A stretch of DNA of 64,000 nt from Mesostigma viride (lineage: Eukaryota > Streptophyta > Mesostigmatophyceae > Mesostigmatales > Mesostigmataceae): positions 4,623,783-4,687,782 of the forward strand of contig RPFO01000026.1 of NCBI GenBank assembly GCA_009746045.1, in the 5' to 3' direction. Below are positions 1-10,530 of the stretch, piece by piece. Under the pieces are notes generated by a model. That model saw only the letters and a program-made list of their open reading frames with translations, did not search any database and was not told where the DNA came from. How positions within the stretch are numbered: position 1 is the first letter of the stretch; each line of letters begins with the position of its first letter. The position numbers and the translations under genes are program-made.

Positions 1-963
1 AAAGTTGTGTTATATTATCTGTGCAAGGTCTGAACAGTTAGCAACACAGTTGGTGGGAGTTGGCCATACCGTTACTAAAGAACTTTGCATCCAAGGTTGA
101 GTGATTAGCTGGAAACTCGCAGGTGTTGCATGGACCAGTGAACCCAATGACACTTGATGGACCTGAAGTTTTGTGCAATGTCTGAAATGACATGATGATT
201 AACATGGGCGCTTGTTTTCAGCCTCACCTGAGCACATCTTGCATGGGAACTGCAAGAAATGTGGCGGAAATGCAAAAAACGCACATTTTTTCTCACATTT
301 GCTAGCAAGCTGTCAATGAATGAAGTACAACAGACCTGGATTTTTGTGCAATGTCTACTATGATGATATTTAATATGCTTGCAAGTTTCCAGCCCCAACT
401 GAGCACATCTTGTATGAAAACTGTCATGAAATGTGTGAAAAAAACGCGAAAAACGTGCATTTTTGCTAGCATTTGGTGGCATTTTGTTACCAAATACAGT
501 ACGATGGACCTGATTTTTTGTGCCATGTCTACATTTATGATGAGTAACGTGATTGCAAATTTCCAGCCTCGACTGAACACATCTTCCATGGAAACTGCTA
601 TGAGATGTGGTGAAACGGTGCATTTTTGCTAGCATTTGGTGGCAGTTTGTCACCAAATGAGGTCAGATGACCATGGGACATGGTGCACAGATGGTAGACA
701 TGAGCATAAGCCTACATGCAAACAGCCAGGTCAGGAGCTCTTTATTTGCATGCATATCAAATGGTATTTGTTTGTATTAAAATCTGGAAAGTTGCTAAAA
801 ATAGACATGCCAAAAATAGACCAACCGATGTCGAAAAATTCTGGAAAGTCAAATTCCTTTTACTGGTGTCATGGACATGCTGCCTACCAATATCTAGCAT
901 GTTTGGACTCAATTTGCTCCTTGTAGGGCTTATAAGGGCATTTTTTGGCACTTTCATACCGTT
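1..963. repeat. Diverged ~172-bp tandem repeat, then unassigned sequence
   Basis: Three or more diverged copies of a unit lie between about 100 and 690. The landmark GAGCACATCTTG recurs at about 229 and 399 and as GAACACATCTTC at about 573, a spacing of 170-174 bases. Each copy also carries a GCTAGCATTTGGTGGCA-like segment and a GATTTTTGTGC-like segment. Open frames here are shadows of the repeat and change frame between copies. From 691 to 963 I see no gene or repeat. The unit may be an old satellite or the terminal region of the transposon whose fragment follows. Confidence 0.5.
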
Positions 964-2091
964 GTGGGCTTGGGTAGCACTGCTGGACGGCGTGTTCGAG
1001 GATCCCGTTCAATATCTGCCAGGATTGGGGAGGCCAAAGCGCTTTGTGAGCTATGGATTCGGCGTTGGTTACGCCCAGCAGTTGAGAAAGATCCTCGAGA
1101 TGGCCGCAGCATTCTTGAGCAACCCTGCAAGAAGACTTTGTACTCGGAGTATGTTAGGGAGAGACAAGATTACAATGCACCTGTGGTTAGTATTTCGCTT
1201 TTCAGGACAATCTTCAAAGCAGTGGCGACAATCATGGAAGTCCATGTTGAGCGTTTTCGCACAAAGGTTATGGGTGAATGTTCCCGCTGTCGAAAGCTGA
1301 AGGATGCCATTTTGTTTTACCGGACCACTGACCGGGCCAGGTGGGAGGCCAGTAAGGAGAAGTTAGCTGATCACACTGATTTCTTTAATGGGGAGCGGAT
1401 GGCTTATCTGCAGCGAAGGTTCGAAGGCGCCAAGCATTTTTTTGTTTCCATAGTCATGGATGGTTTGGCAAAGATGAAGACAGCGGTTCCAACGAGGGGG
1501 AGCGCCTCGAAAGAGTGGCTTAGCAGCCGCCAGCTTCATATACCGTACCAGTTAGTCTGCTCTATTTTGCACGGGGTGAGGACGTATTTTTGGGTCATCA
1601 TGCCATGGGTAGCTAATTCTGAGGTTTCTGGTAATTCAGGGCGCGTCACGGCAACAGTGCTCACGCATCAGTTGTTGGAAGTGGTTGTTGAGCGTCCATG
1701 GGAGAAGTCCACTGATCCTGAGATTCGTGAGTTTGGCCTTGCCCCTAACCTCGTCCTTCAAGTGGATGGGGGTGGGGACAACATGAACAACGAGTTGTTG
1801 GGGTTCCTAGCTGTTCTCATTGTCCGCCGCCTCTTTGCTCGCATCAGGGTGTGCCGGCTTCCACCGGGACACACACACAATGATGCTGACCAAAGGTTTG
1901 GTTGGTTCATCCGGTGGTACAACGGCATCAAGAACCGTGTGTCAGATCTTCCACCGGTGCTGATGCTGACGTTTCAAGACGTGCTGCAGGGGCTGAAGCG
2001 TGCCTTTGCACAGCAGTGTGCAAGGGTGCATAACAATCAGTGCATGGCTGGTTATCGCGAGGTCATGTTTTGCCTGGCATGGTCCCTCTAA
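964..2091 (+). pseudogene. RNase H-fold transposase-like fragment (DUF7869-type)
   Basis: This is an open frame of about 375 codons without an ATG at its left end (it opens on GTG), so it is a fragment or an internal exon. Visible in order: a Cys pair (CSRC, about residue 106), SIVMDG, LHGVR, LQVDGGGDN and GHTHNDADQRFGWF. The spaced acidic residues (D of VMDG, D of QVDGG, D/D of HTHNDAD) and the GHTH.D.D..F signature match a widespread eukaryotic domain I know as DUF7869, found in repeated, transposon-like proteins. I infer a DDE/RNase H-like transposase. Family members usually continue well past the GHTH motif, but here the frame stops about 75 residues later, so the 3' end also looks truncated. 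No terminal inverted repeats were found around it. Family assignment is from motif memory. Confidence 0.5.
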
Positions 2092-2400
2092 TGATGACTC
2101 TATGTCATAAATGTCCCTCACTATAACGACTCAATGAGAATGTGTTATAATTTTTCATTTTAAGTTAGACATGTATGATGTCAATGAGGCACCCATGAAT
2201 ATACTTAGTTGTCTCTTTTATACAGTCACATGATGTGTTCCCACGTACCATGCTGAAATAAATTATGTGCATGCTTAAATATTGTCAAGGCAAGCAGCAA
2301 TTAATAAACGCTTAGCTGCAATTTGTGAATGCTTACATGTGTATAGTTAGACAACTACAATGTCAATACAATTCTGCAAAGATGTGTCTTTACATGCAAT
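2092..2400. other. No gene seen
   Basis: AT-rich sequence between the transposase-like fragment and the satellite. No open frame, RNA gene or repeat could be supported. The last ~25 bases (from AAAGATGTG) already belong to the satellite unit that follows. Confidence 0.5.
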
Positions 2401-3139
2401 ATGAGGCGCCATGGTGGTGTCACGGTGTCACGGTGTCACGGTGTCACGGTGTCACGGTGTCACGGTGTCACGGAGTCACGGTGTCCAGGTCATCTAGGGC
2501 AACCTTGTCATTATCAAATAGACATATAATCCCCATTACTTAATCACTAAATGTGCAAAGATGTGTGTTTACATGCAATATGAGGCGCCATGGTGGTGTC
2601 ACGGTGTCACGGTGTCACGGTGTCACGGTGTCACGGTGTCACGTTGTCCAGGTCATCTAGGGCAACCTTGTCATCATCAAATAGACATATAATCCCCATT
2701 ACTTAATCACTAAATGTGCAAAGATGTGTGTTTACATGCAATATGAGGCGCCATGGTGGTGTCACGGTGTCACGGTGTCACGGTGTCACGGTGTCACGGA
2801 GTCACGGAGTCACGGTGTCCAGGTCATCTAGGGCAACCTTGTCATTATCAAATAGACATATAATCCCCATTACTTAATCACTAAATGTGCAAAGATGTGT
2901 GTTTACATGCAATATGAGGCGCCATGGTGGTGTCACGGTGTCACGGTGTCACGGTGTCACGGTGTCACGGTGTCACGGTGTCACGTCGTCCAGGTCATCT
3001 AGGGCAACCTTGTCATCATCAAATAGACATATAATCCCCATTACTTAATCACTAAATGTGCAAAGATGTGTGTTTACATGCAATATGAGGCGCCATGGTG
3101 GTGTCACGGTGTCACGGTGTCACGGTGTCACGGTGTCAC
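2376..3139. repeat. Higher-order satellite with nested 8-bp VNTR
   Basis: Five copies of a unit whose landmark ATGAGGCGCCATGGTGG starts at about 2400, 2579, 2743, 2914 and 3085. Spacings are about 179, 163-164, 171 and 171, so they differ by multiples of 8. The reason is visible: each unit holds an array of the octamer GTGTCACG whose copy number varies, followed by a constant part (TCCAGGTCATCTAGGGCAAC onward). Some octamers are GAGTCACG variants. The last unit ends inside the octamer array at about 3139. Confidence 0.9.
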
Positions 3140-3293
3140 AGGTCCTATGAACTTCCCCTTCCTCAAAGACTTTAGTTGAGATGTTAGATGCATAGAAATG
3201 CAACTTTGAAAAATGAAGTACAAATGGCGTGCTCTAGTACAAATCCATATTAGGTTAGGGAGTCACCCTCAGGTCGGGCCTAAGGCCCTCTAT
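3140..3293. other. 3' flank of the first gypsy element
   Basis: Sequence between the satellite and the stop of the downstream gypsy ORF. Read on the minus strand it contains a purine tract (complement of CTTCCCCTTCCT at about 3151-3163) that could be a polypurine tract. I could not find a matching LTR on the other side of the element, so the 3' boundary is undefined. Confidence 0.25.
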
Positions 3294-5582
3294 CTAATGG
3301 CCATCCGTCTGGTAGGTACCACGGGAGGCCAGCAGGACATCCAGGTAAGCCTGGTAGTGAGACACATCCTCAGCATTGTCGTGCCTATCTACAGTGAGGA
3401 AAACATCGGCCCACACGCCGTCAGGGAAAAGTCCCAGGAAGGCCCAGTAGTACCTATGCTGTGTAAGAACGACCTGGCCCCGGGCCCAGTCCAGGAAACC
3501 GCAGGCAAAGAGGCGTAGGAAAGGCTCTACCGCGATCAGGCAGAGAGCCCGAAGGAGCAGACGATGATACCGGATCCGAGGGCGCATACCCGTCGGGAAA
3601 AACAGATCTACCAGGGGCTCCACGTTGGACGGCCACAACCGGATATGCCGAATCTCGCGGGAGCGCCACCGGCGGGCACACTGTCGCGACCCGAACGTCT
3701 CGAGGTAGTCGCTAGCCCGGGGAGGAGGATGACCCCGAGAGTCCAAACCCTGGCCCGGGATGGGCGCTGGACGACGGGCATCCCACTCTAGGATGGGCTG
3801 AAGGACGGTGCTGTACGTGGCACCCGGCACCGCAGGAAAATCTACCGTAAGAGCATCTGAGGCCATAATGCCCAGAGGCGGAGGGTAAGCCCACTGGAAT
3901 CCGCCGTAGGTGTCCAAGTCATTGTGGCGTCGCGCCCAGCGGTACAGGACGCGCCGAACCAGGATCTCACCCTGGAACACCGGATCAGCCAAAATAACCA
4001 TGTCGAAAGGAGGCCGATCAGTCTCAACTGGTAGGTTACGGTCCCGCGGCGCCCGACACACCTGGGAGAACCCGTAGGACATGGGCGAAATGGCCAGCTC
4101 GGCGGAGGCGCGCGGCAGGTCACACTGGCGGCACGCGAGCGCAGACATACCATACCCGAAGACAGGCGTGTCGCGCGACTCCGGAGTCGCATGCACCACA
4201 GAAGGGGCCCGATCCCGATCGCCCTCTGACAACTCCCGAAGGGAATCGGCAGCGCGGGTGGCGCGAGGGTCAGAGCCACTGGACCGAACAACCGCAGCCA
4301 AAGACCGCGGGGCCGAAGGGGCAGGGGCCGACGAAGGGGTAGGAACCGGCACAGGCGCAGAAGGTGCCGGTACAACAGGGGGCCGCGTCGGACCCGATGC
4401 CGCAGGGGGTCGCGACGGACCCGCCTCCGCAACTGGCGCGCCGGTCTCTGGGGGTGGAGCACCACCAGGCCACATGTTGAAAATAGGACCCGTGGGGACA
4501 GGCAATCCGGCATACGACTGGTTACCGTCCAAGCTCCAGTCAGGCACCGGGATCCTCTGCGGAGGACCGCCCTCCCAAAGCCTGGGAAGACCGCCCGGGT
4601 CGCTGAAGAAACCCCGCGAGGGCGGCGCTGACGTGGTGGGCGGCTCGGACGCGGCGGCGGCGGGCGCTGCCACTGGGACGGCGGACTCGCGCCGAGGCGC
4701 AGGTACGTCAGTAGCAGGCGCAGCGGTAGCCGAAGGCGTAGGAGCTGCAGCACCAGAGGGAACCGTAGACGTCGAGGCGACCGAAGGGGAAGGGGGCACA
4801 GCTGCAACAGACACCCCACCTGGCGTGGCTGGAGCGTGCGCCTGGGCCGCCATGAAGGCCCCGAAGGCCGCCGTCAGGGACTGGATCTGCGCCTGCATCG
4901 CAGAAACTGTCGCCGCAAGAGGATCAGGCTCACGACCAGAGCCCGAAGGGGTAGGCTCCACCGATGCGCACAGGACCGACCTCGGTGAAGACGGGACAGG
5001 GGAAGGCGCCGACACTGAAGAGGAGGACGCCGCAGGGGAGGCCGAATACTCAGGGGAATACTGCGCCTCTACCGGCGCGTCCGTAGGGGTAGGGTCGCCC
5101 AATCCTACGCCCGCGTTCTGGTCTGCTATCTCCATGAACTCTACGGCCCGTAAAAGGTCGCAGGGGTTCTCATCCATTTCCGCATCACCCTCGGCCGGAA
5201 GCCAGGGGAACACGTCCCGTAGGCAGGAACGGCCCACAGGGGTAGAAAGGTAGGAAAACACCCTGGGGCACTGGAGAATCGCAGCTATCTGTCCCAGGGC
5301 TGGACAGCTGGAGCCACATTCTAGCAAACAGTGGCCGGCATCGTCGAACCCGTGCAAAACAAGCTGATGCGGCTCAGAAGGGGAAGGACCGTACCACGTG
5401 ACCCCGAAGAGAGCCGCCCTGACTAGGCCCGCATGCTGGGCCTGGAGGGCCGGATGCACGACGCCATCCGGGAAACTAGACCGTGACACCCAACGGCCCG
5501 GCAGGGCCTCGAAGTACAGCTCAGGGTCCGGTAGGGGCAGGGACGGCAGCGGGCTCTCAGCCGGAGGGGTAGGTTCCGACAT
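3294..5582 (-). CDS. 762-aa ORF downstream of gypsy pol, unknown function
   Basis: Starts at ATG (MSEPTPPAESP) 76 bases after the pol stop on the same strand and runs 762 codons without interruption. The frame stays open upstream of this ATG, but the Met is the first that clears pol. Residues ~1-170 are a mixed globular region. Residues ~190-420 are Pro/Ala/Ser-rich low complexity. The C-terminal ~300 residues look folded (for example PPFDMVILADPVFQGEILVRR as a starting landmark, and a Trp/Arg-rich stretch near RYHRLLLRALCLIAVEP). I recognise no protease, RT, zinc knuckle or convincing membrane segment, so an envelope is not supported. Its position and strand suggest an accessory third ORF of the gypsy element. 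An unrelated gene abutting a truncated element is the alternative. Confidence 0.55.
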   Translation of the reverse strand: MSEPTPPAESPLPSLPLPDPELYFEALPGRWVSRSSFPDGVVHPALQAQHAGLVRAALFGVTWYGPSPSEPHQLVLHGFDDAGHCLLECGSSCPALGQIAAILQCPRVFSYLSTPVGRSCLRDVFPWLPAEGDAEMDENPCDLLRAVEFMEIADQNAGVGLGDPTPTDAPVEAQYSPEYSASPAASSSSVSAPSPVPSSPRSVLCASVEPTPSGSGREPDPLAATVSAMQAQIQSLTAAFGAFMAAQAHAPATPGGVSVAAVPPSPSVASTSTVPSGAAAPTPSATAAPATDVPAPRRESAVPVAAPAAAASEPPTTSAPPSRGFFSDPGGLPRLWEGGPPQRIPVPDWSLDGNQSYAGLPVPTGPIFNMWPGGAPPPETGAPVAEAGPSRPPAASGPTRPPVVPAPSAPVPVPTPSSAPAPSAPRSLAAVVRSSGSDPRATRAADSLRELSEGDRDRAPSVVHATPESRDTPVFGYGMSALACRQCDLPRASAELAISPMSYGFSQVCRAPRDRNLPVETDRPPFDMVILADPVFQGEILVRRVLYRWARRHNDLDTYGGFQWAYPPPLGIMASDALTVDFPAVPGATYSTVLQPILEWDARRPAPIPGQGLDSRGHPPPRASDYLETFGSRQCARRWRSREIRHIRLWPSNVEPLVDLFFPTGMRPRIRYHRLLLRALCLIAVEPFLRLFACGFLDWARGQVVLTQHRYYWAFLGLFPDGVWADVFLTVDRHDNAEDVSHYQAYLDVLLASRGTYQTDGH

Positions 5583-5658
5583 GACGGCTGCGGAGGGGAG
5601 GGGACAACCAACCACCCGTCGACAGCAGACATAACATAAGAGAGGAGAAAGCCTACAA

Positions 5659-8600
5659 CTAGAGCTTGTGCAGGGTTTTATATTCCTGCAGCAGGCGACT
5701 ACACCCATCTAGCTCACTCTCCGTATACCAAACCTTATCTACTTCACTACGAGCATACATCCACTTCACTTTATACTGACGCTGGGTACCGCGGCCCTTT
5801 TTGATATCTCTATGGGCCACGATGCTTTCTACTTCGTCTTCTACTTCCCCAGTGTCAGGGTTATGCTCTAAAGGGGCAGGCGCTAACTCCCTGCCAGCGA
5901 ACGTACTAGGATGGTACAGTTTAAGCTGGCTCCTATGGAAGGTGTTTGAATGCGTTTGCCAGGAGGTAGGGATATCGACTTTATATAAGAAATTTCCTAC
6001 CCTAGACAACACATGGAAGGGTCCTAAGAAGGCGGGCCTAAGTTTGACCTTCAGTTCTGCTTCAAACTTATGAGCAAAACGGCCAACACGGGGGCCTTCT
6101 ACTAATACTAGATCTCCTATTTCTATCTCAGGTGCTCGTCTATCTAAGGAGGCACGCAACCTAGCAAGGTACTTAGCCTGAGCTTTTTGGTACCCTGAGA
6201 TCGCGTGGTCATGAGCAGTTTTCATTCTATCTAGTAAGGACTGTACACCTTCTACAGTATCTCGGGACACATCATCCTTGTCCCGTAGAGGACTAGCTAA
6301 GAGAGAGGTAGGGGTAAGGGGCTGTCTACCAGTATCTAAGAAGAAGGGCGTATATCCATGCGCAGCTTGGGGACAATTGTTGAGGGAGAACTCTACCAAA
6401 CATAAATAATCCTCCCAATCACTACCCGAGCCATTAACATAGTGCCTAAGCGCTTCTTCTACTACCCTATTAAGACGCTCTACTAAATGAGAGGAGGAGG
6501 AGTGGTAGGCAGTACCGTAGGTAACCTTGGTACCGATGGCAGCGAAAAACTGCTGCCAAAAATCTGAGGTAAATAATTTATCCTTATCACTAATAAACTG
6601 CCTACTCAATCCATGATATCTATATACATTATTGAGGTATAGGCGTGCGCAATCACGTGCGGTGAGTTCTAAAGGACACGGCACAAGATGGCACATACGA
6701 GTAAAACGATCTATGAACACAAGGATTTGGGCATTGCCCCTATCATTCTTTCTAAAAGGTCCTACAAAATCCATCATGATAGAATCCCAAGGCATGATGG
6801 GGTCAGGCAAGGTCCTAGGTTCTGCTATCTGTCCTACATTATTGGGTTTCATTTCCTGGCAAGATTGACAAGTTCTAACATACTCATCTACATCCTTATA
6901 AAGGGAAGGCCAGTAATAAGAGCGGGCTACTAGGTCCCGTACCCGTTTACCACCCTGATGAGCAGCTAAGTCATGCAACTCAAAGAGCAAGGAGGAGCGA
7001 CAGATAGGAGGGACATACAGGCGCCATTGAGGGGGAGAATCTGCTATCTGCACATATAAAAACCCACCTACAAATTTACAAGGGTGCTTGCCTAATTGTT
7101 GGGGATGTGCAGCAATGGCAGCTAATGCTTCCGGCTCAGTGGCCGTAAATCTACTAATAAGGCGTTCAAGATCAGAAGTAGGCATCGCTACAGAAGTATC
7201 CAGAACAGGTTTAAAGAGATCTCCTACCGCCTTGCCAAAGAGAAGGGGAGGTCCTAGAGGGACTAAGTTTTCATAAGACTTTCCTGACCTAGTCGCTATG
7301 TGGCTAAGCGGTATAGAAATTTTATTTTTCCCCTCCCCCCCCACCGAGGCCACGGGAAGGGCCTCACACGGGAGAGAGAGTCCTACGTGAGAAAGGAGAT
7401 CAGGCATGCGAACAGCTGTATGAAAGAGGTAGGCATAGGATTCATCATCAGGTAGTTCACCATAAGGGGTTACACCCATAGTAGTAGGAACTAGAGTAGT
7501 ATTGAGAACATCAAGGTCCTCGAAGAAGGAATAGTCTGCACGACGAGAGAGTGCATCTGGTACTATGTTATCTACACCCTTGACATACTGAAGTTTAAAA
7601 GGGGAAAACTGTGCTAAAAATTCCATCCAGCGCGCTTGCCGAGGGGTAAGGTTGGGTTGGGAGAGAAGATGGGTAAGGGGACGATGATCCGTTTGGATAA
7701 CTAACCTATAAGGATCTAGCTCACAGGGTTCATTCAGGCAGACATCAAATTGAGCACCTTTAAGGAAGTGCTGCCACGCATGGCAACAATACACCACAGC
7801 TAAGAGTTCCTGCTGGTGTACGGGATAGTTACGCTCCGCAGGGAGCATTGTCCTAGAGATATACTCAATTGGCTGTAAGCCCTGACCCTGATCCTGGAGA
7901 AGGACACCACCTATAGCTACTTTACTAGCATCTGTAGCCACAACAAAGGGTTTAGTAGTATCCGGTAGGATGAGTACAGGAGGGGAAAGGAGTAGGGATT
8001 TTAGGCACTGAAAAGCCGACTGACATTCACTACTCCAAACAAAGGGGATATCCTTCTTTAATAAATGATTAATAGGGGCTGCTATAGTTGCGAAACGCGG
8101 GATAAAACGCCTATAGTAAGAAGCAATTCCTAGGAAACTACGTACACCTTTAACGTCGGTAGGAGTAGGCCATTCCTGAATTGACTTAGTTTTATCCGGG
8201 TCGGTAGCGACCCCGGCATCTGACAGAACGTGCCCTAAAAATGGGACACTCCTACCCGAACGCACTTTAGCACGGCGCGCCCACAAAGAATTTTCAGCCA
8301 TTATTTCTAATACTTTCTTTAAATCACGTAGGTGCGTTTCAAAATCAGGAGAGTAAATAAGAATATCATCTAAGTAAGCTTGAGCACAAGAACGGTCATG
8401 CTCAGATAAAGAAACAGAGGAGAAGGAAGGATCCTTTAAATCAGAGGACACCTGAGGAAGATGAGAATTTCCCATAACAGGTCTAAGCACTTCATTCATT
8501 AACATTTGAAAAGAGGCAGGCGAGTTACAGAGTCCCATAGCCGCTACTCTAAACTGGTAATGACCAAAAGGGGTAGCAAAGGCGGTTTTATGGCAATCCT

Positions 8601-8700
8601 CAGGAGCTATCCGCAACTGCCAAAAACCATCCGCACAATCCAGTACTGTGAAACAAGTGGAACCTTTAACCTTATTAAATATATCATCAATACGAGGTAG
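5659..8700 (-). CDS. Gypsy pol, 3' part: RT (C-terminal) - RNase H - integrase - chromodomain
   Basis: Continuation of the interrupted pol, from the LPRIDD motif at the insertion junction (8700) to the stop at 5659. RT: the polymerase box YLDDILIYS and the FLGHVLSDAG region are intact, with an unusual ~30-residue Ser/Asp-rich insert between the FQMLMNEVL segment and YLDD. RNase H: VVATDASKVAIGGVL, QELLAVVY and IQTDHRPLTHLL. Integrase: HDLAAHQGG and CQSCQ zinc-binding region, then MMDFVGPF, ISDKDKLFTSDF and HLVERLNR as the D,D,E triad. The C-terminus (VESIVAHRD...YKVKWMYARS...CSRLLQEY) is a chromodomain, which in chromoviruses directs integration to modified chromatin. Product would be part of a Pol polyprotein. 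No stop or frameshift is seen in this segment, but the element cannot make full Pol because of the upstream insertions. Confidence 0.92.
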   Translation of the reverse strand, partial: LPRIDDIFNKVKGSTCFTVLDCADGFWQLRIAPEDCHKTAFATPFGHYQFRVAAMGLCNSPASFQMLMNEVLRPVMGNSHLPQVSSDLKDPSFSSVSLSEHDRSCAQAYLDDILIYSPDFETHLRDLKKVLEIMAENSLWARRAKVRSGRSVPFLGHVLSDAGVATDPDKTKSIQEWPTPTDVKGVRSFLGIASYYRRFIPRFATIAAPINHLLKKDIPFVWSSECQSAFQCLKSLLLSPPVLILPDTTKPFVVATDASKVAIGGVLLQDQGQGLQPIEYISRTMLPAERNYPVHQQELLAVVYCCHAWQHFLKGAQFDVCLNEPCELDPYRLVIQTDHRPLTHLLSQPNLTPRQARWMEFLAQFSPFKLQYVKGVDNIVPDALSRRADYSFFEDLDVLNTTLVPTTMGVTPYGELPDDESYAYLFHTAVRMPDLLSHVGLSLPCEALPVASVGGEGKNKISIPLSHIATRSGKSYENLVPLGPPLLFGKAVGDLFKPVLDTSVAMPTSDLERLISRFTATEPEALAAIAAHPQQLGKHPCKFVGGFLYVQIADSPPQWRLYVPPICRSSLLFELHDLAAHQGGKRVRDLVARSYYWPSLYKDVDEYVRTCQSCQEMKPNNVGQIAEPRTLPDPIMPWDSIMMDFVGPFRKNDRGNAQILVFIDRFTRMCHLVPCPLELTARDCARLYLNNVYRYHGLSRQFISDKDKLFTSDFWQQFFAAIGTKVTYGTAYHSSSSHLVERLNRVVEEALRHYVNGSGSDWEDYLCLVEFSLNNCPQAAHGYTPFFLDTGRQPLTPTSLLASPLRDKDDVSRDTVEGVQSLLDRMKTAHDHAISGYQKAQAKYLARLRASLDRRAPEIEIGDLVLVEGPRVGRFAHKFEAELKVKLRPAFLGPFHVLSRVGNFLYKVDIPTSWQTHSNTFHRSQLKLYHPSTFAGRELAPAPLEHNPDTGEVEDEVESIVAHRDIKKGRGTQRQYKVKWMYARSEVDKVWYTESELDGCSRLLQEYKTLHKL

Positions 8701-8991
8701 TTTCTGAGCTATCTGCTCATTTTATAGTTATGTTGCGGCGGGCTCAAAGGGGGCCGATCTGCCGCCTGTAGCGTAGCTCTACCGTACGTCACCTACACCA
8801 TGTTAGGTGCTTGTTGTTACTTAGGACTAGAGAGAGAAAGGGACCGGCGGTGCGCCGGTACTAGTGCCTACTGGCAACCGTGCCCGCCCTTGATTGAGGG
8901 GGGCGCGGCGCCTTGAGACATGTGCTTTGTTTTCCATTTTCACACCGTACTTAGAGTGGTGTGGTGAACGTAGGGAGGCCTTTTTGCAGCT
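8701..8991. repeat. Repeat A1 of the 2.3-kb element
   Basis: Begins TTTCTGAGCTATCTGCTC and ends TTTTTGCAGCT. Matches A2 at 10531 over 291 bases except for a small difference near CAACCGT (GCCC versus CACCC). Confidence 0.93.
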
Positions 8992-10340
8992 TCGCAACTT
9001 GATCCCAGCATTTGCTGGCAAGGTCGGCTGGCCGCTATGGCGGCTGCGCTGAATGTAAGACGATGCTATCGGCCTCTCCGGGCGTGGAGAGGCCTGGAAT
9101 AAAAGTCTTTATGATCGCCACCTACCGTTACAGGCCACGGTAATGGTTGTTGGGTGGGGGGCTCTACGATTTGAGTAAAAGGGTGTGATTTCCGGCGCTG
9201 GGCCCACTGACGATTCCCCTCTACCCCTGGGTGCGGCAAGCAGCTTCCTGACACTGGGGAAGCTGCGTTTTTTAGTCGGACAACGTCAGGGAAGGAGCCA
9301 TACAGGCCAGGGCCAGCGGCTACGGTGGAAAGAATCACAGGTGGAGGCGAATCTGCCTTAAACGTGGAAATGGCTAGCGCGGGGTGCCAGGGTAGCCCAT
9401 AACTACCAGGAGCCTGACAGCGGACCCGATCTTTCGGCCTGTGGCCAGACGGGAGTTTCGGGGAGGATGCGGGGCTGGAGCGAATCTTGGTGGGAGGAGC
9501 GCGCTCTTCATAATTGCCCAGTTTTTCAGCAAAGGCAGCGGCTGCCGTGGGTCGGGGGGGGTCCTGTCGGCATGGGGAGGTCGGCAGGCACTCTGTACCC
9601 TCTCGGCGCTCCGGCGAGCAGGCCCCTTCTGCCCTTGGCGATAAGGGAGAGGTGGGAAGCTGCGGAAAACCGTGGGTATTCATGCGCACTTACAAAAAAT
9701 CTGGTTAAGAAACTCTACAGCGCTTGGCAAGCCTGGAAAAAAATTTTCCCCTCGCGGGGGGCGCGTGAAAATTAAACGTCTAAGGCTCCGCTACGCCCGC
9801 CCAAAGGCGGCGGGCTCCGCTTTGCCTTTGCCGTTTTCACGCGCCTCCCACGAGGGGGGGGGGTGCGTGTGGAACCCGGCAGTGCGGTCCGGCTTTGTTT
9901 TAAGAAAATGCATTATATATACCATAATAAAGCTCCACTCGGCTGCGGCTGCGCCAAGGCTCGTGACACCATGGCGATGGTGAGCCTTGGCGCTAGGAGG
10001 TCCGCAGCCATCATTATCACCACGATGGGGGGTAATGGAGCCAGTGGCAGTGGCTCTACCCTCGGGAAATCCCAGCGGCTTTGCCGGTGGGCTGGTGATG
10101 GTGGTTGGGTGAGCTGGAGACGTTCCCAGGTGGCATAAGTCCTAAAGCGGCAGCACTGGGATGCGCCCCTCTAAGAAGGGGAACGCATGTGGCTCCGCCC
10201 TGCGTCCGCCGGGAGACCGTAGCGGCCACACGGGGGCGGGAAGGGGGGCATCATCATGCCAACAAGAGCCCAGCATTCCAAGTGGTTGCGTTCCTACCAC
10301 CAGGGCTGGAAACGGCCTGGGTGGCCAGAGATGGTGATGT
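8992..10340. other. Internal region of the 2.3-kb element, no convincing gene
   Basis: G+C-rich. The longest frames (for example 9066-9689 on the minus strand) show no family motif, composition shift or initiation context that supports coding, and frames are open on both strands. An inverted repeat lies at 9748-9771 and 9833-9860 (arms containing GGCGCGTGAAAA and TTTTCACGCGCC), enclosing a G+C-rich loop of about 60 bases. That could fold into a long hairpin in RNA or single-stranded DNA. Confidence 0.5.
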
Positions 10341-10530
10341 GGGACAAGATTGGACCAAGGGGGCATGTGCTGGGCCCCAGCATGGTGAACTGGCCTAACT
10401 TGACAATGACTTGTACAATGATTTTGAGGGTGTGGCTAGGCTCAACTGTTAAAGCCTGCACACACTTATTGTAATAAACTTGTTTCTCTGGTAGGAAGGC
10501 ACTCCAATGGACCTTAGCTTCAGCACCTAT
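10341..10530. repeat. Repeat B1 of the 2.3-kb element
   Basis: 190 bases from GGGACAAGATTGGACC to CTTCAGCACCTAT. Repeated without visible difference as B2 at 10850-11039. It abuts A2 directly, so the B1/A2 junction reproduces the circle junction. Confidence 0.93.

Noticed and set aside
2376-3139. Possible CRISPR array (regular repeats with spacers)
   Set aside because: Units are long, the 'spacers' are nearly identical between units, the context is eukaryotic and no cas genes are present.
9066-9689. 207-codon minus-strand frame in the non-autonomous element
   Set aside because: No motif, overlapping frames on the other strand, high G+C explains openness.
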